Assembly (NCBI RefSeq): GCF_042100115.1
Contig: NC_091280.1
Location: forward strand, 868,001 to 932,000
DNA: 64,000 bases
Direction of reading: 5' to 3'
From: Alternaria dauci
Taxonomy: Eukaryota; Ascomycota; Dothideomycetes; Pleosporales; Pleosporaceae
The notes under the pieces are model-generated. The model was given only the letters and a program-made list of their open reading frames with translations, ran no database searches and had not been told where the DNA came from. Positions 54,750-64,000 of the stretch are shown piece by piece. The translations under genes and the position numbers were made by a program. Within the stretch, counting starts at the first letter, position 1. Every line of letters begins with the position of its first letter.

Positions 54750-56599
54750 GAGAACAATATGTCGGGGAAATGACTTGGAGATAGCATGTAGTATTAATTT
54801 GATGATACCTCTTGTTCAAAGTCAATACTAGTGTGTTGGTGTATGCAGTGAGAATGTAATTCCTACAGTCCTGCATTGAAATATGATGAAGTAGTGCCGT
54901 TGGGCGGCTCGAAAGGGAAAGTCAGCGTCATGCAGCAGACATATTGACTCTCAATCGTTCACCTCCTGGTAGACTCATAGAACCAATCTTGTTCGCGTCT
55001 TGCTTGGCACCCAATTGGCGGAACAAGTGGCAGTTGTCCGCCTGCGTGTTGCCAGTCCTTGCTCCAGTGTGGTCGCCAGTCGGGATCTGCACTTGGGCGA
55101 TCATCTTATATTGTATAGATTGTATGGTTTAGCAGACCGATGGGATTGTGGGACGTCGACTCTTTGCTTGCAGAAGCATGCGCTTGTAATTGTCCTGAAG
55201 CACTAGAAATTTAAGTCGTGTGGCGTGTCTATCAAATGGAGAATAGCTAGCGCGTTAGCCTGAGTAGACATGCAGAGCTGTAACCTGGAGAGCAGTCCGT
55301 TGTCTACGGAAAGAGTACTGTTGTTACCGCCGAACGATCGAGTCGGAATCGAGAACTAGTACCGATAAGCATATACATCTCCGGCCCTGCTTTGAGTCAA
55401 GCCACGTCGGAGTGAGTGCCCTTGTATCTGACTGGGAACTCTCCACATGGAGAAACAACATCCGATCCCCAGAAGTCGCCGAGACACTAGCAGACGACAC
55501 CAGGGCAGAGATTGCGCGTTGGAGAGCGAGAAGCCTGTGTTGTATATCAAGACCGCTGAGAGTGAGTTTGTCGATTGGCGCAGTGTTGCCAACGAATGGA
55601 CTCGAAGCACCTGTGGACAGCTGTGCGTATCTATGAACAACAGAGCCTTGTCTCTTGTTATTAGCTCTGCTACAAACACATAAAATCCTCAGGTACAAAG
55701 AGACGAGAGCTTAGGAGGTGGATTAGGTTCACATTGGGCCGTTCGTTGCTCATCCTCATTTCCATATGTTCAACCACTAGGTCGTTGCACCGTGCCTTGT
55801 ACGTGCTTGTTGATCGCGTATCTGTCATTTGCGTTTATGTGCGATGCATCCGTGTGTTTTGTGAGGGGTTCGTGAAATTCTTTCGCCTGACAGGTCCTCT
55901 CCGCGGACCGTGATATATCATGACGTCGGGGGTAAGATCTTTCCGCACCTCTAGCGGGGTTAGGGTGCGATATGTGGGCAAGCTCGCACGCGTTCAGATG
56001 GCCTTGGTTCAAACTAGGAAAGGAGAACTGGATAGTTCCGCTACGGGTGCTCAGCTGACCGATGCTCTGTCTTCGGTGAATTTGCTAGTCTTGGTAGTAT
56101 GTTATCCGAGATGAGGTGGTGGTCGAACGCGGGTGGGCGCACAAATAAAGTTGCGTCGCGACCTTGGTGAAGCTGCAGGGAACGAGCAGACGCAGTATCC
56201 GCACGCACCGTTCCGAGGACTACCGGCAGGGAGAGAAAATGCGGGCATGATGCCAGCCGATGGAGATATGAAAGTGCCGCAGCACGTGTAGATAAGATAA
56301 CCATGGTCAGAAGTGGAGATATGGACGCCGATCAGGGGTAAAGCACGTACCCCAGCCTGGTCATCCCGCTGTGATGGTAATCTTACATGCGACTTGATTC
56401 GCCCAATGCGTTTCATCGACCGTGGAACAGGCTTAGCCCTCATTTTCACTAGATGCCGCAATCCTGGCCGGACAAACATAATAGCTAGCTGACACCCCAA
56501 GGTAGATTGTGCCGGCTTCCTTACTTTTGTACGACCTGCCCACGCACGGTGCTAATCCTAGAAGCCACACACATTACGTGGTGGTGTGGGAGAGTAACC
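54750..56599. other. Intergenic, 1.85 kb
   Basis: No supported gene. Around 55390-55690 two plus-strand frames give short protein-like stretches (SDWELSTWRNNIRSPEVAETLADD and TAESEFVDWRSVANEWTR) that would need a frameshift to join. They may be a gene relic or chance. The final 100 bp are the promoter of the next gene. Confidence 0.45.
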
Positions 56600-58245
56600 A
56601 TGTCGTTTTTGGGTGACCTTTTCAGCTGTGGTCGGGCGAGACGGACGCGCGAGACGTCGACAGAGCCGCTTGAAACAAAAAACGCGACGCCCGAGCCCGT
56701 CAACGCGCATGGAACTACTGCAACCACGGCGCACCCCACGATTGAGAAGCCCAGCGCCATACCTGCGTCCCACCAAGACGGTATCGAGCGCGTCGCAGGT
56801 CAATCGCAAGCCCATGTCCAGCCAGACGGCGAGAAGCGCAGCGGCGCGCTAACCCAGCATGACGATGTAGAGCTGGCTGTCATGGCGGAAAAATCCAAGC
56901 CGAGTGCGGGATGGATGGTCGAGCAGAGGGTGCTTGTTACAGCTACGCCCACCACCAAGCAGAACACATTTGTGCCAGAGCCAAAGCAGGAGCCCGAAGA
57001 AGAGCGCGAGCAAGAAGACGAGACACGCGCACCTACCCCACCTGTTCGTTGCGCCACGCCAGAGCAGGAACCATGGAACTCAACTCCCGTTGCCCAAGCA
57101 CCAGAGCCTGAAGTTTCCGACATCGCCATCACTTCTCCTGTTCAGTGCGCGACGCCCGAACCAGAGACTCATGCGGCTACCACAGATGCAACAACAGTAT
57201 CTGAGCAGACACCTGAGCCGGCTGTCACGCTCGACCAAGATGAAACCTCAGAACCCGCGCTCACCGAGGCCGCCTCGTCCATTGTTGAACTCGATGATGC
57301 CGTCGAGCATGTTCCGACACCCAAGAAGCCTGCGCCAGTCCAGCTGCTTGACCTGCCACCAGGTATGTCAGATCTCAGTTGCCTTGCTCATACATACGCT
57401 GACAAACCACAGAGATCAGGAACCGAATCTACGAGCGCATGAGTGAGGAGGCGCCCATTAGGATGTGTCGACACGATGATCCGGCCCTGGCTCAACGCGA
57501 AGGTGAACCTGCGCGCACCACGCGTAGACAGTACTACGGTCTCACTCAGGTTTGCCAGCAGATCCGCAATGAGTTTATGCCGATATACGCGAAAAAGACG
57601 CACTACATCATTGACCTCTGGAGCCAAAAGATGAACCTCGTCAAAGTGGTTTCTCTCAAGGGCCAAGTCTCCTTGGACATTGACGCGGCGTGCTTCGATA
57701 TGGAGCCCATCGACTTATTGCCGCTCATTCGATGCCTTGTCCGCACACGCCGAACCGACTGTCGATTCACGTCTACCGAGGGAGTCGTCTTCCGCAGCAT
57801 CTCCGAAATTGTTGGCGAACTCAACAAGCTTCTGCCAAGCTCCGAGAACAGCAACCAAAGCTGGTTGACCGCGGTTAATGGGCCAATGAAGAGGATCGAT
57901 TTGCATTTGTTCCCCCACGACGACATCCGACAATACTACCGATTCCGAGGTGCCGAGCCGCTTCTGCGTGTCGTCTACCCATCAGCCGTGAGCGAGGAGT
58001 GGATGAAGCGGGCTTCCAAGTCTGAGGGCTATGAAGCTTACTTGCAGAAGACTGGATTGGACAAGTTTGAGATGCACGTTGTCGTCGGCCACGCCTCTCG
58101 AAGGACTACAAACGAAGGCCGCCTGCCCCTTGATTGGCGCATGAGCTACCAGCTCTCGAGGCACTCCATCGACCGCGCCCCTCGCATTTCCATGGATATC
58201 GCAGCCGCTCGCATGTCCATTGACAGAGCCCCGCGCATGTCATGA
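56600..58245 (+). CDS. F-box/2EXR-like protein with long disordered N-terminus
   Basis: The 531-aa product has two exons and an intron at 57363-57412 (50 bp, GTATGT...CAG). Splicing yields VQLLDLPPEIRNRIYERMS, the family signature. RRQYYGLTQVCQQIRNEFMPIYAKK follows, and a conserved domain runs to about residue 500. The N-terminal 245 residues are Thr/Pro/Glu/Ala-rich with repeated CATPEPE-type units and no predicted fold. The C-terminus carries a short internal repeat (SIDRAPRIS... MSIDRAPRMS). The homologue at 7215-8053 lacks the long N-terminus but has its intron at the same codon and phase. Function unknown; an adaptor role is only an analogy. Start 56600 (AACCATGTCG) heads the frame after upstream codons that look non-coding. 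Confidence 0.8.
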
Positions 58246-58566
58246 TGATAACTTGATAATGTTTCAATCGAGAGCGTGCCTAACTCCTAGTGCTTACGTT
58301 TCGCACCCTGCGTGTGGATCGGCTGCCATGTTAGGTATAGCCTTTTATGATTTCTACGAGGCGCAGCGCCCGTTTACTTGTAATGTTTCTATGGGAGGAC
58401 AATGTACATGAAGACGCACGTTGTCAAAAGTGCGTCAGGCGTCCCATGACGAATGATGCTGATCCGCAGCTGTTGTGGGCGGCCTCACTGGATTGTCCCT
58501 ATTTATGTTTCTCCGTATACCCAGAAGTCAACCTAGTGTATTTTCCTCATCTCAGCTATTGCAATC

Positions 58567-59050
58567 ATGAGTGACAAGAAACCAGAAGAAGAGCAGTCCG
58601 CAGACCCAAGATGCACACCCAATTACGATACCAGTGATTCACTCCAGCAGGAGATTACGCGCGTACTCAAGGATTTCAAGAACGACGTTCTCGGCATCAC
58701 ATTCCTCGGCAACGACGGCGTCTTGCGCTCTTTGACTGCAGATCGAAAAGTATTATCTGCACAAGGCCTCAGTAAGCCTCCCTTGTACGGTAACGGGCCG
58801 TTATTGATTCAGTCATACAGGACCTGAGCTCATCCAAGCTTTTCTGAGTCGCTTCCCGGAAGAGTACAGGGCGAAAATGACAAACTCGGTGTTTGCGGAT
58901 GGCACCAAGACACCCAAGGAGAAGTGGTACGAGCCAGACCCAGAGAGCCTGCCGGCACCGTTGCCGCAGGAGAAGATTGAAGAGGTCAAAAACCAATCCG
59001 AGGAGCGGAAGAATATACTGCGGAAGCGATTGCAAGAGGACAAGAAGTGA
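58567..59050 (+). CDS. Small unknown protein (144 aa)
   Basis: Two exons with an intron at 58772-58820 (49 bp, GTAAGC...CAG) give a hydrophilic 144-aa product. The middle (SLQQEITRVLKDFKNDVLGITFLGNDGVLRSLTADRKVLSAQGLRPELIQAFLSRFPEEYRAKMTNS) has amphipathic helices. The C-terminus (QEKIEEVKNQSEERKNILRKRLQEDKK) is a charged helix. I recognise no family. There is no signal peptide or membrane segment. The splice brings two coding-like frames together with correct phase, which supports a real gene. It begins 321 bp after the preceding F-box-like gene in the same orientation. Confidence 0.6.
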
Positions 59051-59657
59051 GTCGCGATAACATGTTGTAATTCGGCTACTAACAACGCAAAGCCTCTTGG
59101 ATGTGACCGGTGTGCTTGCTTGATTGTGCAATTACAAGCGCTTGGCGAGCTGCAATACTAACATGACATACCTCGTGCGAGACGAGTAAGCCTTTCAATG
59201 ATAAGAAAAGTAAAAGACCGATATCTTGATCCACCCTGCATGTTAGCGCGAAGACCTGTGAGCATCTCGGACCTCGAACCTTTTTGCCAAATTGCAGCAA
59301 AACCCAACTAGCTAGATTGTCTTCGTAGGTTGGATCTCAAGAACATTGATGCTATGTCTTCAAATATCATCCTGATTCGGGTATAGCGATCTATACCTAC
59401 AGACTCACCTCGGCCTCTAAACTCGGTGGTTTTAACAGATATGCTCAATACTCGAATCAATTTGAAAGCGTTGGCCTACGATATCGGGACCTCTCACTAG
59501 TAATCAGCAATGATTAGAGAATAGTAGGATTGGCAGTGCCTTAACAGTGTGTTCATGTAATCGTTGGTGCATTTCCTTGCGGACACCGCCTGTCATCTTC
59601 GAGCTACTCAACTTTACTGGTTATGGACTCGAGTGGACTCTGAATATTACTTCAATT
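59051..59657. other. Intergenic, left flank of AT-rich island
   Basis: 3' flank of the small gene grading into unassigned sequence. No gene is seen. It keeps normal base composition up to the poly-C tract. Confidence 0.5.
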
Positions 59658-59670
59658 CCCCCCCCCCCCC
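59658..59670. repeat. 13-base C homopolymer
   Basis: Thirteen consecutive C residues followed by GGG, at the left edge of the AT-rich island. An assembly or sequencing slippage point is possible. Confidence 0.95.
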
Positions 59671-59689
59671 GGGCCTTAGGGATAGGGCG

Positions 59690-61940
59690 TACAGTGTTAT
59701 CTTATATTATATTACTAAGAAATTTTAAAACTAAGCCTAAACTATCCTAGTATATTTAGAAGTCTCTTTTTACCTATAATACCTCTTTATCTATCTTTTA
59801 TATTATACCCTATACTACCTTAACGTCCCTACTATTACGATTACTACTAATACTACCTAGAGATTAAGTAGAAGCTCTATTATATTATAGTAATTATATT
59901 TTAAGAGCGTAAGTACTACTACTATTATAATTATAGTTATAGTTATAGTTATAATTCTTATCAAGTAGCTATAAAGCCTATATATTAGTAGTACTATTAC
60001 CTAAACTCCTTTATAGCTACTATATACCTAATAGGTCCTATTATACTATATCCTTAGCCTCTTATATTAATATTATTATTATTAAATTAAATATCTATAA
60101 CCCTATTAATACTTACCCTATATATATAATTATTAGCTATACTTACTTAGCTTTAGCCTTTATAGACTTTTTTTATTATTATAATATATTTAGATACTTT
60201 TTTTAAGATAAAGCGCTAACTAAGTAACTATAGGCTTATGTTACACGGGGGTAGGCTATACTTCTCTAAGCTCGGTCTGTACTAAGGCGAGATAGACTAA
60301 GGCGGTAGTCCGTAAGGTAATGTAGGGAATAATTAGGTGGAAAAGAGTTATCGTTGTTAACTAATGTTATACGATACTAATTCTATAAATAATAGAATAA
60401 CTAGTTAATAATCTATATAAGAGATAAACTATTTAAGTTAACTATAATAAGTATAATAATAAAATCTATCTATCTTATATACTTATTATAATCTATTCCT
60501 ACTATTATAAGTTTAACCTACTATTATTAAGAGTTATCTTTACCTCTAATAGCTACCTTTATATACTAGTCCTACTATTACTAATAGCTTTAGCTTAGTA
60601 TAATAATATATTATATAAACCCTAAGCCCTACCTTAGATTAGTAACCTTCTATTATAGCTATCTTAATAGTCTTCCTTCTTATAGCTTATATAATAAAAG
60701 GAAATAACTCCTTATTACCTTGTAACAGCTTATATAAGTTTATATTTAGTACTACTATTATATATATAGTATATTATAAATACTAGATACTAAAGATATA
60801 TAGTAGTATTAGACGCTTACTAGAGATAAGTAGTAACCTTCTAATATATATACTATCCTTTACTATCCTTTATTATATCTACCCTTTATAACCTTTATAG
60901 TTACCCTTTATAACTACTACCTCTTCTTAAGAATAACTACCTAAAGCTACTACTATACTTTTAACTTTAACTAGAAGAATATTAGTAGTAATACTATCTA
61001 TACTATATTTTTATATCTTTATAATATCTATTTAAACTCTCTCTCTTTAAGCTTAGGATATTAATCCTCTATTACTTATTTAATATTAACTACTTACTTA
61101 TATAGCTAGGCTTAGGTTTCCTACCTAAAGCCCCCTTAGTTAAGGAGAAAGATATAGCTAAATATAAAAAGCTTATAGCTATAGTACCTATTAAGCTAAG
61201 CTTTATACCTAACCTCCTTAACTATCTTCTACTATATCTATATCTTCTTCTCCTTAATAGTCTCTTCTATAATAATATTACTAATATAAGTATTAATCTA
61301 ATCCCTCTTAGATACTCTACTATCTTAGAATATATAGTAGAACTCTAGTAATTACTTATCTAACTTATTATAGACTACCTTAGGTAGCTCTTAAGTATAT
61401 ATAAGGCTAGTATATTATATATTAGATAGATTAATTAGTACTTATTTAGTTAGGGTTTTTAGGCTATAATAAAAGACCTCTTAGAGGATAATATAGAGGA
61501 AATATATTATATATATAAGTTTTTATATAATATAATTCTTAATAGAAGTTTTAAAGGAAGTCTTAAAGCTTATAAGTTAGTATTAGTATAAAGGTTAGAA
61601 GTAGCTAAGCTTTTATAAAAATATATAAAAATCTAAGTAAGCTTAATTATAGTAAAGATACTATATCCTCCTCCCTTTATAATATATTATAATTATATTA
61701 CTAGCTAATACTAGTAATCCCTATTATACCCTCCTAAGGTTTAATAGGTATCTTTCTTTAGTTACTTTTAGTAAATTTTTTTAACTTTAGTTTTTATATA
61801 TAGATATTAGAGCTTTACTACTATAAAATACTAATTAGTCCTATATTTAAACTATATTATTACTTTATCTTTTTTATTAACTATTATAACTAATAAGTAG
61901 AGGGATAGCTACTTTTTATCTGTTTTTTAAAGTTCTTTTT
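59690..61940. repeat. AT-rich RIP-like island, degenerate repeat/transposon remnant
   Basis: About 2.25 kb is made almost only of A and T with scattered C and G. CpA and TpG dinucleotides are nearly absent over long stretches while TpA is extremely frequent. This is the signature of repeat-induced point mutation, which converts CpA to TpA in duplicated DNA. No ORF survives on either strand. A less mutated patch at about 60236-60400 (TGTTACACGGGGGTAGG, later CTATAAATA) looks like part of an LTR, suggesting a retrotransposon origin; that identity is inference. Both edges are sharp: poly-C on the left and a return to normal sequence near 61940. Confidence 0.85.
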
Positions 61941-62573
61941 TAATGATACCCCTACACTTGCAGAAAACATAAAATCATTAGGTATAGTCTATAGTCTGCC
62001 GAGGTAAATCCTATGGTTAGATGAGCTGCGCTCTCCATCCTGAGTTGCTCGGCCGAGCTACATGATGTCGTCATCACGGCTTCTCGATATTTCGTTCCTC
62101 TAGTCTCCCCCCTCCCCCTTTGCTTCTCATCAACACACCAAACATTCGCATTTATCAGCTTCTTCTCAAATCACTGAGCTCGGACATGTATACGTGATAA
62201 CATGTTGCTTCGGACGTGCTTTGCGATAAGGCTCAAACAAGCACGCCACTGCTTCAGTCCTGCAGTGGATGATCAGTAAACGCAATAGCGAGCCTCGGAT
62301 CGCTAGCACACAGCCAATCAATGCCGCCCATTTGAATCTAACTAGGGCCCACGCTATCTCTTATTATACCCCAACGGTTGGCGAGTATTACAAAATGCCA
62401 GAATTGAAAATGCGGAGCTTGGTCTTGCGGCCTTATTGCCGGCTACGCCCAGTAATCAGATGGCAAAGTCTAGTGAGTGATAGCACGTGCACTCTTGCCC
62501 TACTACATATCCCGGGAAGTGCCAACTTCATTCGATCTGCGTTGTCCTCGACCTCCATACCGGACTCCCCGTC
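61941..62573. other. Intergenic, promoter side of the right-end MFS gene
   Basis: Normal base composition returns. The stretch includes pyrimidine-rich sequence near 62100-62150. No separate gene is supported; the frame upstream of 62574 is open from 62487 but lacks coding character. Confidence 0.5.
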
Positions 62574-64000
62574 ATGAGCTCTCAACACCACCAAGACGGA
62601 CATGCGACACTTACCCATGACCCAGAGAGCGCCCTTGCTGAGAAGAAGGAAGAGTCCGATTCTGAGCATCAGCCTCCATGCCAGGCTGCGAATACCTTGG
62701 AAGAACAACGCGCTGTCGAACGAGTAGCGGATGGGGATGAATCGAACGCAGTGCCCATTAGCTCTTTGGACTGGGATGGCCCTGATGACCCCGACAACCC
62801 ACACAACTGGTCTACATTGAAAGCAGCTTACCATACCATGATCCCAGCCGCCTTTGGGTTTGCAGTGTAAGTTCTTGACCGATTCTACTATATTACCGGA
62901 AAGGACTAATTGTTTAGCACATTCGGCACATCTGTATATTCGCCCGCAATCACAGACGTGATACGCGATTTCCAGGTGTCGCGCACCGCTGCGCTCGTCG
63001 GAGTCACGGTATATACGTTCGGTCTCGCGTTTGGGCCAATCTTTTCCGCACCCTTTAGCGAAAGACAAGGCCGAAAACCTGTCTATTTAATTTTCTTCCC
63101 CTTGTTTATGCTATTTACACTTGGTGCGGGCTTTTCAAAAAGTTTTGCCAGCTTCATCGTATGTCGGTTCTTTGCAGGCACAGCGGGTAGTCCAGCGCTT
63201 GCTGTTGGTGCCGGGACGAACACAGATCTATATCCACCACATAAACGCGCCCTAACTACAAGCTTGTTCTTGATGGCTCCCTTTGCCGGGCCTGCAATTG
63301 GGTAAGTGGTAACTACGATCATGGAATTTGCAATGTTGATGATAGTGACAGGCCTATTGTTGGAGGGTTCATCGCGCAGTACAAGAGTTGGGAGTGGACA
63401 CAATGGTGCATCATCTTCCTTGCTATGTTCGTGTATGCCACCGCTATACCATCGAGTGAAACCTACAAGCCGATGATTGTGAAGAAGCGAGCAGCAAAGC
63501 AAGGAATCGTAACCAAGGATAACACCTCAGATCTGAAGAGCGAAATATTAATCAGGGCTATCCGGCCTGTTCACCTAATTTTAACGGAGGTATGCCTGCC
63601 AGTTCCTGTTCAGTCCCTACTATTCTTTGGCTAACCTTGTGCAGTCGGTCGTGTTCTTCTTCTCGCTCTATACAGGTTACGCCTTTGGAGTGTTGTTCCT
63701 GTTCTTCGCCGCTTTCCCCTACGTCTTCACGAGGCCGCCGTACAATTTCACGCCCTCCCAGTCTGGACTCGTATTTATAACCATCTTGGTCGGTGTCGTT
63801 TTTGGAGGCTTAACTACGATTATTGTCGATCGCACGCTCTATCAAAAGAAATACCGGGAGGGGCTCTTGAAGGGCAAATCGAATGTTGACCCGGAACATC
63901 GCTTGTATGCTGCAATGGGTGGTGCCTTGGGCATGGTCATCGGCTTGTTCTGGTTCGGCTGGTGCGCTGATCAGGGCGTTCACTGGGCTGCCGTTATAAT
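62574..64000 (+). CDS. MFS drug/polyamine transporter, DHA1 (3' part beyond window)
   Basis: Four exons are visible, with introns at 62867-62917, 63302-63351 and 63590-63644. The N-terminus of about 95 residues is acidic and ends in WDGPDDPDNPHNWSTLKAAYH, the signature preceding helix 1 in the polyamine/caffeine-resistance DHA1 group. The helices carry GTSVYSPAITDVIRDFQVSRTAALVGVTVYTFGLAFGP, motif A FSERQGRKPVYLIF, RFFAGTAGSPALAVGAGT, and motif C FLMAPFAGPAIGPIVGGFI. After the central loop (PSSETYKPMIVKKRAAKQG) come helices 7-9, and the frame is open to the window end, so the last helices are missing. It likely exports drugs or polyamines. It adjoins the RIP-like island. Confidence 0.9.

Noticed and set aside
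55390..55690. Two adjacent frames with helix-like protein text
   Set aside because: They would need a frameshift to form one product and have no recognisable family; a gene call is not supported.
55955..55975. TTAGGG motif suggesting a telomeric repeat
   Set aside because: Single occurrence without tandem copies.
1..64000. tRNA, rRNA, CRISPR or a secondary-metabolite cluster
   Set aside because: No tRNA B-box with matching arms, no rRNA sequence, no regular spaced repeats, and no PKS, NRPS or terpene synthase core gene were seen.

Overview
The window is nuclear DNA of a filamentous ascomycete, most likely a Dothideomycete of the Pleosporales type. Genes are monocistronic and lie on both strands. 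Introns are short (46-76 bp) with GTRNGN donors and YAG/AAG acceptors. Start codons often sit in CACC/CAAC-ATG contexts. The gene set is typical of plant-associated ascomycetes: a PL4 rhamnogalacturonan lyase, a CE5 cutinase/acetylxylan esterase and many MFS transporters. A C:G-to-T:A-depleted island at about 59.69-61.94 kb looks like repeat-induced point mutation (RIP). Order and species are inferences; no marker gene was tested.

Layout, left to right. At 1-12.9 kb: an MFS drug transporter running off the left edge, a thiol/thiopurine-type methyltransferase, an OTU2-like deubiquitinase, a Q-rich protein, a short F-box/2EXR-like protein, a WW-domain protein and a secreted PL4 lyase. At 13-18.2 kb: a gene-poor stretch with a hAT-type MITE (8-bp target duplication) that has a second small palindromic MITE nested inside it. 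At 18.2-31.7 kb: a sugar transporter with a very long cytoplasmic tail, mitochondrial EF4/LepA (GUF1) divergent from the spindle-checkpoint gene MAD2, a multi-exon family-2 polymerising glycosyltransferase, and a convergent aldehyde dehydrogenase. At 32-34.2 kb: an orphan Cys-rich gene between two copies of a small inverted-repeat element, with a duplicated fragment of its own tail downstream. At 34.2-36 kb: a second MFS drug/polyamine transporter. At 37.6-47.4 kb: a giant five-exon gene (about 3209 aa) of the DUF6606/DUF3638/DUF3645 class with helicase/SecA-like motifs. At 48-59 kb: CE5 esterase, AAAP amino-acid permease, aldo-keto reductase, a second and longer F-box/2EXR-like gene, and a small unknown gene. 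At 59.6-62 kb: the AT-rich RIP-like island. From 62.6 kb to the end: a third MFS transporter, cut by the right edge.

There is no obvious biosynthetic cluster. Housekeeping genes (GUF1, MAD2, OTU2) alternate with accessory functions (wall degradation, export, uptake, orphan genes), and transposon relics sit in the gaps. The strongest candidates for undescribed biology are the giant DUF3638 ATPase-like protein, the long-tailed sugar transporter, and the inverted-repeat elements around the orphan Cys-rich gene. No tRNA, rRNA or CRISPR feature was recognised.
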